Source of the DNA: Flavobacterium piscinae
GTDB taxonomy: Bacteria; Bacteroidota; Bacteroidia; Flavobacteriales; Flavobacteriaceae
Assembly (NCBI RefSeq): GCF_004122145.1
Contig: NZ_SBKQ01000007.1
Location: 1 to 64,000, forward strand
Direction of reading: 5' to 3'
DNA length: 64,000 bases
Position numbers and translations under genes: made by a program. Below, piece by piece: positions 27,771-36,576 of the stretch; position 1 is the stretch's first letter; each line of letters begins with the position of its first letter. The notes under the pieces are model-generated. The model was not told the origin of the DNA. It saw only the letters and a list, made by a program, of their open reading frames with translations, and did no database searches.

Positions 27771-28907
27771 ATGCGAATACTTTTAGTTGGAGAATACAGC
27801 CGTCTGCATAATTCCCTAAAAGAAGGGCTTATTTCTTTAGGTCATGAAGTAATTCTGGTGAGTCATGGTGATCATTTTAAAAACTATTCCAGTGATTATT
27901 CAATAAAACCAATCTTTTTTTCAAGATTTTGGATTACAAAAAAAGTACGAAATGCTTTCAAACGATTTTTCAGTTTTGATTTTGAAAAAATGGAAAGAGC
28001 CATTCGATTTTATTTGATTTTACCAAAATTAAAAGGATTTGATCACGTTCAACTGATTAATTCGGATGCATTAGAACTCCATCCGAAAGTATCCTTATTT
28101 TTTTATAAAAAATTATTTGCCCAAAACAAAAAGGCATCACTTTTGGTTTGTGGCGATGAAACTCCGGTGATTGAGTATTTGCTGAAAAACGAAATGAAAC
28201 ATTCGATTCTGAGTCCGTATTTGAATGATTCTTCTTTAAAAAAACAGTATCGTTTTTCATTAAAATACCTTCAACCCACTTATAAAAAAGTTTTCAATTG
28301 GTTAAAAGACAATGTAAATTCAATTATTGTTTCGGATATGGATTATAAAATACCGATGGAAAAAATGAATTACAAAGTAAACTTTATACCAAATCCCATC
28401 AATACACATAAAATACTATTTTCTGAATTAAAAATGGATGAGAAAATAATTATTTTTTTAGGAATTAATCGGTTGAGTTACGATAAAAAAGGAATTCATT
28501 TTTTTGAAAAAGCGTTGAAAATAATCGAGGGAAAATATGCTGATAAAGTAGAAATTATTATCACAGAAAACATTCCTTATCAACACTACATTTCATTATA
28601 TAACAAAGCTCATATTCTTTTAGACCAAGTTTATGCCTACGATCAAGGTTACAATGCCTTAGAAGCGATGGCAAAAGGAAAAGTAGTTTTCACCGGAGCT
28701 GAACAGGAATTCGAAGACTATTATGAATTAAATGAACGAGTTGCTATCAATGCTTTGCCCGAAGTGAATGAATTGGTAAACGAATTATCCTTCTTAATTG
28801 ATAATCCGCAAGAAATCATTACAATTGGAAAAAATGCGAGGGCTTTTATTGAAAGAGAACACGATTATTTGAAGATTGCAAAGAAGTATTTAGAGGTTTG
28901 GAAATAA
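27771..28907 (+). CDS. Glycosyltransferase, GT4/GT-B-like
   Basis: The 378-residue protein starts MRILLVGEYSRLHNSLKEGL, a GT-B type first Rossmann strand. The C-terminal half has IIIFLGINRL, LLDQVYAYDQGYNALEAMAKGK, whose Glu fits the E-x(7)-E region of GT4 enzymes, and a C-terminal helix. The frame is open upstream to a TTG at 27729 but the ATG at 27771 fits the fold. It is transcribed alone on the plus strand between two minus-strand groups. Substrate unknown. Confidence 0.78.
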   Translation: MRILLVGEYSRLHNSLKEGLISLGHEVILVSHGDHFKNYSSDYSIKPIFFSRFWITKKVRNAFKRFFSFDFEKMERAIRFYLILPKLKGFDHVQLINSDALELHPKVSLFFYKKLFAQNKKASLLVCGDETPVIEYLLKNEMKHSILSPYLNDSSLKKQYRFSLKYLQPTYKKVFNWLKDNVNSIIVSDMDYKIPMEKMNYKVNFIPNPINTHKILFSELKMDEKIIIFLGINRLSYDKKGIHFFEKALKIIEGKYADKVEIIITENIPYQHYISLYNKAHILLDQVYAYDQGYNALEAMAKGKVVFTGAEQEFEDYYELNERVAINALPEVNELVNELSFLIDNPQEIITIGKNARAFIEREHDYLKIAKKYLEVWK

Positions 28908-28929
28908 TATTACATCTAATTTCCTAAAA

Positions 28930-29943
28930 TCAATTAATTTTAGTCATAAGTTTTTTTATATATTTTTTTTCCAAAATAGAGTATAAATAACTAACAATGA
29001 TTGTAAATGTAAGAGCAATCAAAAATAAAAAAATGAATTTGGTATTTCCATGATATCCAAAGTCTAAACGCTCAAAAAATCGAATAACTAATTGATGCCA
29101 CATATAAAAAGGATAACTTAAAGCTCCTAAAAACAGAAATATAGATTTTTTTAAAATATAGTTTGAAATAATTCCTTTTTCAACACTAAAAATAAGGATA
29201 AAAAAACCGAGAGGTATCCAAAAGTAAATTGAATAAGCAAAGGGTAAAAAAATCTTCGGAAAGAAATTAGCAACTATAAAAAAAATCAAAAAAACGATTA
29301 AAGATGAAACTTCTAAAATAGAATAATTGTATTTTTTTTTGGAAAAATAATGACTTAATTTAAACAAATAAATTCCGAAAATAAAATCAAAGATTCTTAA
29401 TATTGGAGATATGTAGAATAATGCATGATGTAATTTTTGAGGAATGAAAAGCATTAAAATAAAAATCCCAATACCAATTGAAAGAATAAGAAAGGTAAAT
29501 TTTCTCAATGAAATTGTCGAAAAAAATGGAACAATAAAAGGAAAAACAAAATAACAAAACAGCAATACTGAAACATTCCATGAAACTCCGTTAAAACTAA
29601 AATAGAAGTCACCAAAAGGAATAAAAGCTTGTATTAGAAACAAGTTAACAAAAAACTTCGCTGAAAAAAACATACCATTTTCACAGACATCTTGTAACAC
29701 AAAAAATACCGCAACTAGTAGTGTAATAATATGAAGCGGATATATTCTCTTTAGTCGCTTTAAAAAAAACTCCTTCTTTGATATTGAATTGGAAATTAAT
29801 CTTTTTTCATAGACATACATTAAAATAAATCCACTCAAAATTATAAAAAAAGCATGCCCAACGGAAACTTTTGTAAGTCCCAAATGTCCAATAAATACCA
29901 AAAATGAAAATAAAAAACGTAAAGAAGATAGTGATTTTTTCAT
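28930..29943 (-). CDS. Acyltransferase family 3 membrane protein
   Basis: The 337-residue polytopic protein (about ten helices) has the acyltransferase-3 signature: an early Arg9-F and His20 in LRFLFSFLVFIGHLG, then HAFFIILSGFILMYVYEKR near 30-48, and RLKRIYPLHII near 65. Such enzymes O-acetylate or otherwise acylate surface sugars from inside the membrane. Its ATG overlaps the stop of the flippase gene by 4 bases, so it is the last gene of a tight four-gene minus-strand operon. Confidence 0.85.
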   Translation of the reverse strand: MKKSLSSLRFLFSFLVFIGHLGLTKVSVGHAFFIILSGFILMYVYEKRLISNSISKKEFFLKRLKRIYPLHIITLLVAVFFVLQDVCENGMFFSAKFFVNLFLIQAFIPFGDFYFSFNGVSWNVSVLLFCYFVFPFIVPFFSTISLRKFTFLILSIGIGIFILMLFIPQKLHHALFYISPILRIFDFIFGIYLFKLSHYFSKKKYNYSILEVSSLIVFLIFFIVANFFPKIFLPFAYSIYFWIPLGFFILIFSVEKGIISNYILKKSIFLFLGALSYPFYMWHQLVIRFFERLDFGYHGNTKFIFLFLIALTFTIIVSYLYSILEKKYIKKLMTKIN

Positions 29944-31214
29944 TTAAAAAGGTAATTTCTAAATTTTACGGAGAGAACGAATAAATAACAAAAATATGTA
30001 ATTGCATGTGTCAAAACAGCTCCTTCTGCACCAAAATGATTTATGGTAAAATAACCCACTAAAATTAATATAGAATACGAAAATATTTCAGTTATAAAAT
30101 AAGCAATCGTCTCTCTTTTGGCTAAAAAATGTAATGCTAAAACCCAAGAGCAAACTTTAAAAAAATCACCAACTAATTGCCAAAAAAACAAGTTAGATAC
30201 GGACTGAAATTCGGTTGTAAACAATAACGATATTATCAAATTACGACAAAAATAAATCAAAACAATACCCATAAAAAAAACGGGAACAATTGTTTTGTAA
30301 TAATTTCGAAAAATTAATTTGGTTTCTTCTTTATTTGAAACGGCCAATTGCGGAAGAAAATACATACTCATTAAAGAAGATACAAAAAGCATATAATAAC
30401 TTGAAATTCTACTCATCGACTCCCAAAAACCTGCAACATCGATTCCGGCAGTATTTATTAAATGATTTCGTAAAAAAATATAAATTAATGGTCCGCTAAT
30501 AGCTGAAAAAAGTGCCATTGCCGAATAAGAACTTAAATTGTTAAGAATACTTTTATCGAAAAATTTTAATTGAATAAATTGGAATAACTTAATTTCTTTA
30601 AACACAAAAAATGTAGCAATAAAAAAATTAGTTATTGGGGCTAAAACCATCGCAAATAAAGCTCCTAAAACATTGTAATTGAGTACTAAAAACAAAGAAA
30701 ACACAAACCCAAAAATATTTCCAATAACAGAGATGTAAACTACTTTTTTGTATTTCTCTAATCCGTTGATTAAGGAAGTAAAAAAAAGTGAAAATCCATA
30801 AAACGGTAAACTAAAAATGATAGCCTTAATAATAATTTCATATTCATTCTCAGAACCGAACAAATAAGATGCAATTACTTCTCTAAAAACATACAATCCA
30901 ATTCCAAAAAGTAAGATAAACAAGGTTATAGTAATAGATACTGTAGAAATTAACTTCTTAAATTGATTTTTATCTCCTTTAAATTGTGCTGTATATTTTA
31001 CAATACCATTCTGAAAACCAAGTGTTACAAAGCTTTCAAGCGAAGTTTGAAAATTTCTTAAATTACCAACCAAAGCCATACCTGCAGGACCTACATAGAT
31101 GGCTAAAATTTTTGAAATTACTAGTCCGAATCCAATTTTTAAAAGAATAGCAAAACTGTTCAATGAGGATATTTTGAACCAAGCTGCACCGATTATATCC
31201 TTTAAAAACTTCAA
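29940..31214 (-). CDS. O-antigen/polysaccharide flippase, Wzx-like
   Basis: The 424-residue protein has about 12 membrane helices and the N-terminus of O-antigen translocases (ILLKIGFGLVISKILAIYVGPAGMAL within residues 24-50). Such flippases move undecaprenyl-linked repeat units to the periplasm. A wzy-type polymerase is not evident in the window. It starts directly at the end of the aminotransferase gene and its stop overlaps the next start by 4 bases. Confidence 0.85.
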   Translation of the reverse strand: MKFLKDIIGAAWFKISSLNSFAILLKIGFGLVISKILAIYVGPAGMALVGNLRNFQTSLESFVTLGFQNGIVKYTAQFKGDKNQFKKLISTVSITITLFILLFGIGLYVFREVIASYLFGSENEYEIIIKAIIFSLPFYGFSLFFTSLINGLEKYKKVVYISVIGNIFGFVFSLFLVLNYNVLGALFAMVLAPITNFFIATFFVFKEIKLFQFIQLKFFDKSILNNLSSYSAMALFSAISGPLIYIFLRNHLINTAGIDVAGFWESMSRISSYYMLFVSSLMSMYFLPQLAVSNKEETKLIFRNYYKTIVPVFFMGIVLIYFCRNLIISLLFTTEFQSVSNLFFWQLVGDFFKVCSWVLALHFLAKRETIAYFITEIFSYSILILVGYFTINHFGAEGAVLTHAITYFCYLFVLSVKFRNYLFK

Positions 31215-32315
31215 TTAGTAGTGGTTTAGAGCATGAATTATTTTACTTACTTCCTCCTCCGTCAAAACAGGACTCATCGGCAAACTCAACACTTCCCGAT
31301 GTATTTTTTCGGTAATGGGAAAAGATAATGCATTAAATGATGCCAATGCTTTTTGTTGATGTGGCGGTATAGGATAATGAATCATGGTTTCAATTTCATT
31401 TGCTTTTAAATAGTCTTGCAATTCCTTTCTGTTTTCTGTACGGATGACAAACAAATGAAACACATGATTTGTTGAACCATCATAATGTGGTAAAGTAATT
31501 TTATCGTTGTTGATTTCAGCTAAAAAACGCATGGCAATTTGTGTTCGCTTATGGTTATCTGCATCTAAATCAGGTAATTTTACATTCAAAAAAGCGGCTT
31601 GCAATTCATCCAAACGCGAATTAATTCCGATAAAATCATTGACATATTTCTTCTCGGAACCATAATTTCGCATGGCACGAACTATTTTATTCAAATCCTC
31701 ATCATTACTAACCACCGCTCCACCATCACCCAAACAACCTAAATTTTTGGAAGGGTAAAAACTGTAGGCTTTTGCATTTCCAACTCCCAACTCCTTACTC
31801 CCTACTCCCAACTTCGCTCCGTGTGATTGAGCAGCATCTTCTACAACCAATAAATTATGTTGCTTTGCAATTGCTTCTAATGTATCCATTTCGGCTAATT
31901 GACCGTATAAATGAACCACAAGAATAGCTTTGGTCTTAGGCGTAATTTTTTCAGCAATCAAATCAGGATTCAAATTATAAGTTTCCAATTTGGGTTCAAC
32001 AAAAACAGGAATTAAATCGGCTTGCAAAATCGATAAAATACTGGCAATATAAGTGTTTGCCGGAACAATTACTTCATCGCCTTTTTGTAATTTTCCTAAT
32101 TCGATGTAAGCTTTAAAAATTAAAACCAACGCATCCAATCCATTTCCAACTCCAATACAATGCTTGGATTGACAATAATTGGCAAAATTTTGTTCAAATA
32201 ATTTTACTTCATCTCCTAAAATATACCAACCACGTTGCATAAATACATCCATTTTTTCATGGAAAGCTGTCTCATACCGTTGATTGACTTTTTTTAAATC
32301 GTAGAATTTTATCAT
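31215..32315 (-). CDS. DegT/DnrJ/EryC1-family sugar aminotransferase, FdtB/QdtB-like
   Basis: The 366-residue PLP enzyme has the family motifs VGNGLDALVLI (57-66), ANTYIASILSI, VVEDAAQSHGA with Asp160, and SFYPSKNLG with the Schiff-base Lys190. FdtB and QdtB aminate 3-keto-6-deoxyhexoses on dTDP, and the FdtA-like ketoisomerase at 26521 points to that route. I chose ATG 32315, which overlaps the previous stop as ATGA; an in-frame extension to 32354 is less likely. Residues 169-180 (LGVGSKELGVGN) are encoded by a short-phase DNA repeat unlike the rest of the gene. WecE-type enzymes are the main alternative. Confidence 0.85.
   Translation of the reverse strand: MIKFYDLKKVNQRYETAFHEKMDVFMQRGWYILGDEVKLFEQNFANYCQSKHCIGVGNGLDALVLIFKAYIELGKLQKGDEVIVPANTYIASILSILQADLIPVFVEPKLETYNLNPDLIAEKITPKTKAILVVHLYGQLAEMDTLEAIAKQHNLLVVEDAAQSHGAKLGVGSKELGVGNAKAYSFYPSKNLGCLGDGGAVVSNDEDLNKIVRAMRNYGSEKKYVNDFIGINSRLDELQAAFLNVKLPDLDADNHKRTQIAMRFLAEINNDKITLPHYDGSTNHVFHLFVIRTENRKELQDYLKANEIETMIHYPIPPHQQKALASFNALSFPITEKIHREVLSLPMSPVLTEEEVSKIIHALNHY
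31781..31812 (-). repeat. Short degenerate repeat inside the aminotransferase gene
   Basis: Read on the minus strand the block repeats GGGAGT-type words of 7-14 base phase and encodes residues 168-179, LGVG and ELGVG. It lies between the Asp160 block and the PLP-lysine block, in a loop that is length-variable in the family. Confidence 0.6.
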
Positions 32316-33256
32316 AATACAAATGAGTAATAATTCTGTTCTGAAATCGAACAACCTAATTCTTGCTTTTGTTTTAACAATCCTTGATTAATACTATTGC
32401 CTTGGTTTTCACTCACTGTTCCCATATCAAAAAAGTCAAACTTATCTTTGTATTCATTTAGTAAAGTAATAAATAAAAAATCTAAAGCTCTCATTTTTTC
32501 TCCTAAAGAAGTGGTAGCTCCATATTGCGATTTTACGCCATTTTTAAAAACAAAAAGTGTTATTCCTGCTAAAATTTCATTTTCAAAATAAACATTAAAC
32601 TGTTTTATATTTTCCGGAAATTTCGAATGTAGATAGATTATTTCTTCTACAGTATGAACTGGGTTTGCATTATGTTTTTCTTTTAATCTTGGAATCAAAA
32701 CATGATTCCAAAATAATTGAAAATTAGCATCTTCTCTAATTTCTAAACCCAAAGAGGAAACTCTCCTAAAATGCTTTAATTTACTTTTTGAAATTGAATA
32801 ATTACTTTTAAAATCAATGAACAAGTTTATATCTTTTCTATACAAATCAGCCTTTTTTTGAACTAAAGAATATTCCATTTCGAAATAACTCTCATCGGTA
32901 TAAAAAGGCAAAATCGGTTTGATAAAAAAATTTCTAAACTGATTTGTTTTTAAATAATCTTTTAATGATTCAAAAATTGTGATAATCGTTGTTCTTTCAA
33001 AATTGTCCTTGATAACTACCCCCCCATAGGTTAATCCCTGATGCGAAAAAAGTGTATCTTCTATTCTATTTGCGGGCAAAACAGCTACCCAACTTTTACC
33101 ATCCTCAACAATTAAAGAATAATCTTCAAATCGATCTTGATGGTAGTCCATAAAATCACGATGAAAAAGAAAAGTGGCATTTTTTGCAAGAGCAATAAAT
33201 TCATTCCAAGCCGAATTATCTGCTGAAGTATATTTTCTGATGGTATAATTTGGCAC
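32312..33256 (-). CDS. FemAB/GNAT-like acyltransferase
   Basis: The protein of about 314 residues looks like a FemAB-type double GNAT fold: an N-terminal half with FLFHRDFMDYHQDRFEDYSL, a central SISKSKLKHFRRV block and a C-terminal half with NVYFENEILAGITLFV and QYGATTSLGEKMRALDFLFITLL. FemAB relatives transfer amino acids or acetyl groups to amino groups. The GTG at 33256 is my preferred start; a TTG at 33268 is 12 bases upstream and coincides with a -7-like TATATTTTG. It is the first gene of the operon and its TGA overlaps the aminotransferase ATG by 4 bases, so I infer it acylates the amino sugar made by that enzyme. Confidence 0.72.
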   Translation of the reverse strand: MPNYTIRKYTSADNSAWNEFIALAKNATFLFHRDFMDYHQDRFEDYSLIVEDGKSWVAVLPANRIEDTLFSHQGLTYGGVVIKDNFERTTIITIFESLKDYLKTNQFRNFFIKPILPFYTDESYFEMEYSLVQKKADLYRKDINLFIDFKSNYSISKSKLKHFRRVSSLGLEIREDANFQLFWNHVLIPRLKEKHNANPVHTVEEIIYLHSKFPENIKQFNVYFENEILAGITLFVFKNGVKSQYGATTSLGEKMRALDFLFITLLNEYKDKFDFFDMGTVSENQGNSINQGLLKQKQELGCSISEQNYYSFVL

Positions 33257-33330
33257 GAACTTTAGCAAAATATAAATCTTAATAAATAAAAACAGTATCT
33301 TTAAATCCCAAATAAAGATAACGATTCATT

Positions 33331-35139
33331 ATGAAACGAAAATACAATTATTTTCTGTTATGGTGGCTACATTTTTTTTTATTCCCGGTTTTCGGGCAAG
33401 AAGTGCAACTGTATCAGCAATTTAATGGTCGTTTTGATTTTACTTTTATTGGAAATACGTTAAATACACAAGAAAACTTAGGGATTTTAAATTCTCCTTG
33501 TATCATCAATACTTTCTCGTCTGCTCAATTGGATTTACAACCGGAAGACACTATTGAAAAGGCCTATCTTTATTGGGCTGGTTCAGGTCCGGGTGATTTT
33601 AATATAAAGCTTAATGACATCGATATTGTTCCGGATCGCACATTCAATTTAACTCAGTCAACTTCGGGTTTAATTTTTTTTAGTGCTTTTAAAGATGTGA
33701 CCGAACAAGTAATTACTACCGGAAATGGCACTTATACGCTATCAGAACTTGATTTATCAGAAATTATTCCAAACTATTGCCAAAATGCTACCAACTTTGC
33801 CGGATGGGCAATAATTATTGTCTATAAAAATGACAATTTACCTCTCAATCAACTGAATGTGTATGATGGTTTAGATTATATCAGTTTAGGTAATGAAAAT
33901 TTAAATTTCTCGTTAAACAGTCTTAATGTAATCGATAATATTGGGGCAAAAATTGGTTTTATTGCTTGGGAAGGTGATTCAGGTCTTGCCGACAATGAAA
34001 CGCTTCGTATAAATGGAAATATCCTAAGTAACGAACCTTTAAATCCGGCAAGCAATGCTTTTAATGGAACAAACTCAATCACAGGAAGCAACGAATTGTA
34101 TAACATGGATTTGGATGTTTATGAAATTCAAAACTATATTCAACCCGGAGATCAAACCGCTGAAATTGCTTTAACTTCCAGTCGGGATTTTGTGATGATT
34201 AATGCGGTTGTAACCAAATTAAACAGTCAGGTTCCGGATGCTGCCATTTCAATTGATAACTTTTATTTGGAATGTGATTCCAGAGAAATTACGGTAGATT
34301 ATACGGTGTATAACTTAGAATCTACCAATCCGCTTCCTGCTAACACACCTATTGCAATTTATGCCAACGATGTTCTAATTGAAATTACTGCCACCATCGA
34401 TGTAATTGAGGTGAACGGTAGTGAATCCAATACTATTACACTTCAAATTCCAAATGAAATTCCAACCATTTTTGAATTGACATTTTCTGTGGATGATTTG
34501 GGCGATGGAACCGGAACTGTAAATGAAATCAACGAAAACAACAATATTGATGTGGAAGAAATTTCACTTTTACTTTCTCCAGAATTCAATTCTTTAGAAC
34601 CTATTTTTAGTTGTAATGAAGGTTTTAGCGTTGGAACTTTTGATCTAACTTCAATTGAAAATTTGTTACTGATTGATTTTTCTAACACCATCAGCTTTCA
34701 TACCTCTTTTCTTGATGCTGAAACGAAACAAAATCCACTAATTAACCTTACTAATTTTCAAGCCAATAGTGGGACAACGTTGTATATTCGTATTGAAAAC
34801 GAATTTTGTTACAGTATTGCAACAGTTGATTTAATTACTAAAAATTGTCCTCCAACTGTTTATAATTTTATATCAGCAAACGAAGACGGATTAAATGATT
34901 ATTTTTTTATTGATGGCTTAAGAGATATATTTTTAAACTTTGAAATTGAAATTTACAATCGTTGGGGACATTTAGTTTGGAAAGGTAATCAAAACACTGA
35001 AGATTGGCGTGGCGAAGTAACCGAAGATGTAAAATGGAACGGAAGTATTTCGGTGGACGGAACTTATTTTTATTTACTCTTTCTAAACGATCCGGATTAT
35101 CCGAAACCGTTGCAAGGTTTTCTCTACATTACGCGTTAA
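33331..35139 (+). CDS. Secreted protein with type B T9SS (gliding-motility-type) C-terminal domain
   Basis: The 602-residue protein has a signal peptide (residues 1-22, ending LFPVFG). Residues 25-290 form a beta-rich domain with YLYWAGSGPGD and NFAGWAIIIVY blocks, then comes a CARDB-like part (about 295-410, with VPDAAISIDNFYLEC and DINEN-like ending), and a type B sorting domain at about 515-602. That domain has ISANEDGLNDYFFIDGL, IEIYNRWGHLVWKG and a final GTYFYLL ... GFLYITR. Type B domains are exported by the type IX system with PorP/SprF-like partners. None is adjacent. Its stop overlaps the convergent TRIC gene by 4 bases. A TATCTTTA box at 33296-33303 may be its -7 element. Confidence 0.88.
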   Translation: MKRKYNYFLLWWLHFFLFPVFGQEVQLYQQFNGRFDFTFIGNTLNTQENLGILNSPCIINTFSSAQLDLQPEDTIEKAYLYWAGSGPGDFNIKLNDIDIVPDRTFNLTQSTSGLIFFSAFKDVTEQVITTGNGTYTLSELDLSEIIPNYCQNATNFAGWAIIIVYKNDNLPLNQLNVYDGLDYISLGNENLNFSLNSLNVIDNIGAKIGFIAWEGDSGLADNETLRINGNILSNEPLNPASNAFNGTNSITGSNELYNMDLDVYEIQNYIQPGDQTAEIALTSSRDFVMINAVVTKLNSQVPDAAISIDNFYLECDSREITVDYTVYNLESTNPLPANTPIAIYANDVLIEITATIDVIEVNGSESNTITLQIPNEIPTIFELTFSVDDLGDGTGTVNEINENNNIDVEEISLLLSPEFNSLEPIFSCNEGFSVGTFDLTSIENLLLIDFSNTISFHTSFLDAETKQNPLINLTNFQANSGTTLYIRIENEFCYSIATVDLITKNCPPTVYNFISANEDGLNDYFFIDGLRDIFLNFEIEIYNRWGHLVWKGNQNTEDWRGEVTEDVKWNGSISVDGTYFYLLFLNDPDYPKPLQGFLYITR

Positions 35140-35738
35140 ACCTTCCCTATTGTTGGTAAATACCATTTGAATTTCACTGCCAGTAAACGAATAGTAATGA
35201 TGACTAACGAAGTGACTAAATACAAAACATCATTATTCAAATTAAAATATTTTAATGCAAAAAAGACCATTCCGCCAATAATACAAATAGTCGCATAAAT
35301 TTCTCTTCTAAAAATAATGGGGATTTCATTACACAATATATCGCGAATAACTCCGCCAAAGCAAGCAGTCATTGTTCCCAAAGCGATACAAATGAGGGGA
35401 TGCAAACCGGTTTCAATTCCTTTTTCTAAACCAATCAATGTAAAAACCCCCAAACCAATCGTATCAAATAAAAAAAGTGAAGTACGTAAACGGTCTAATT
35501 TTTTTCTAAAAATAAGGGCAAAGAGAAATCCGAGGGAAATCATATACACATAGGTCAAATCCTGCATCCAGCCCACCGGTGTTCTTCCAATGAGTACGTC
35601 GCGTAATGTACCACCACCCACGGCTGTTACAAAAGCAATGATAAAAACCCCAAAAGGATCAAGTTTTTTATTCAAAGCAGTTAAAACACCGGAAATGGCA
35701 AAAGCCATGGTACCGATGATGTCGAGGAGGTGAAACAT
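35136..35738 (-). CDS. TRIC cation channel family protein
   Basis: The 200-residue protein is a duplicated three-helix membrane protein with seven helices, matching bacterial TRIC channels (formerly UPF0126). Both repeats are visible: FAISGVLTALNKKLDPFGV with AVGGGTLRDVLIGRTPVGW, then LGVFTLIGLEKGIETGLHP with ACFGGVIRDILCNEIPII. The glycine-rich GGGTLRD and GGVIRD kinks line the pore in TRIC structures. It ends convergent to the T9SS cargo gene. The leader contains an 18-base tandem repeat. Confidence 0.9.
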   Translation of the reverse strand: MFHLLDIIGTMAFAISGVLTALNKKLDPFGVFIIAFVTAVGGGTLRDVLIGRTPVGWMQDLTYVYMISLGFLFALIFRKKLDRLRTSLFLFDTIGLGVFTLIGLEKGIETGLHPLICIALGTMTACFGGVIRDILCNEIPIIFRREIYATICIIGGMVFFALKYFNLNNDVLYLVTSLVIITIRLLAVKFKWYLPTIGKV

Positions 35739-35762
35739 GTATTTTTTTAATTAAAATTGACC

Positions 35763-35807
35763 TTGTTATTGATATTGTTATTGTTATTGATATTGTTATT
35801 GTTATTG
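35763..35807. repeat. 18-base tandem repeat between RDD and TRIC genes
   Basis: TTGTTATTGATATTGTTA is present 2.5 times without mismatch. It lies in the 74-base gap between the RDD stop and the TRIC start, thus in the TRIC leader or promoter. Confidence 0.85.
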
Positions 35808-35812
35808 TCCTT

Positions 35813-36556
35813 TTACATATTCTGAGTATAAAAACTATAATCTTTCAAAATTGTTCTAATAAAATCGGTGTCGTTTCCGGAAATATTTTTAACTCCGGTT
35901 ACTTCTTCAATTTTGTTACGAAGTTTAATCAATGTTGCATAGTCGCGTTTGGCAACAGCTACATTAAATGTTTCTTTGATAATGCGGGCATCGTTATCAC
36001 TTAGTTTAATTACTAAAGGATAAGTTGGAACGTAAGCCGTATCTACTTCTTCTAAAATAGTATGATTAATATTGATGTCATTTTTCAAACTTATCACTGC
36101 AGTTCCGGCAGTCATATCTCCAAGTCGTTGTGTTTTTGAACTGGTAATCATAGCAATCAAGCCAATCACTCCACTACTTAAATTTACATCAATTATTCGA
36201 AATAACCATCGCATTAAATAATCACCAAAAGAGGCTTGATAACCATCTATTTTAACCACTTTCATTTGAAGTAATCGTTTACCAATGGTTTGTCCTTCCA
36301 AAATACTTTCAAAAATCAATGAATAAAAAATTACCGGCGAGTATACCAAAATAATGATTGCATAATAAGACCAATTGTCTAATCCGGTCATTCTTTGATT
36401 AATTCCTAAATAGTAAAAAAAGATTCCCCAAATTACAACTACATATGCTGCTTTCACCAGTAAATCAAGTATATAACCTAACATTCGGTGTCCAACAGAA
36501 GCGGCTGAAAAATTTATTGTAACATTTTGTGTTGTTGTTATAGATAATTCTGACAT
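35813..36556 (-). CDS. RDD family membrane protein
   Basis: The 247-residue protein has an RDD domain in residues 15-155, with VGHRMLGYILDLLVK near the start, EGQTIGKRLLQMKVV and YLMRWLFRIIDVN, and LGDMTAGTAVI at the end of the domain. The C-terminal 80 residues are soluble and helical. RDD proteins are membrane proteins of poorly known function, some linked to ion exchange. It is divergent from the SpoIIM-like gene with only 20 bases between the start codons, so the promoters must overlap coding sequence. Confidence 0.88.
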   Translation of the reverse strand: MSELSITTTQNVTINFSAASVGHRMLGYILDLLVKAAYVVVIWGIFFYYLGINQRMTGLDNWSYYAIIILVYSPVIFYSLIFESILEGQTIGKRLLQMKVVKIDGYQASFGDYLMRWLFRIIDVNLSSGVIGLIAMITSSKTQRLGDMTAGTAVISLKNDININHTILEEVDTAYVPTYPLVIKLSDNDARIIKETFNVAVAKRDYATLIKLRNKIEEVTGVKNISGNDTDFIRTILKDYSFYTQNM

Positions 36557-36576
36557 ATTTTATATTTTAGCAAACC

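Noticed and set aside
22610..35139. Glycan locus as a mobile island
   Set aside because: No integrase, transposase, tRNA or flanking direct repeat was seen. The AT-richness is only slightly above the neighbours by eye, so transfer is possible but not supported.
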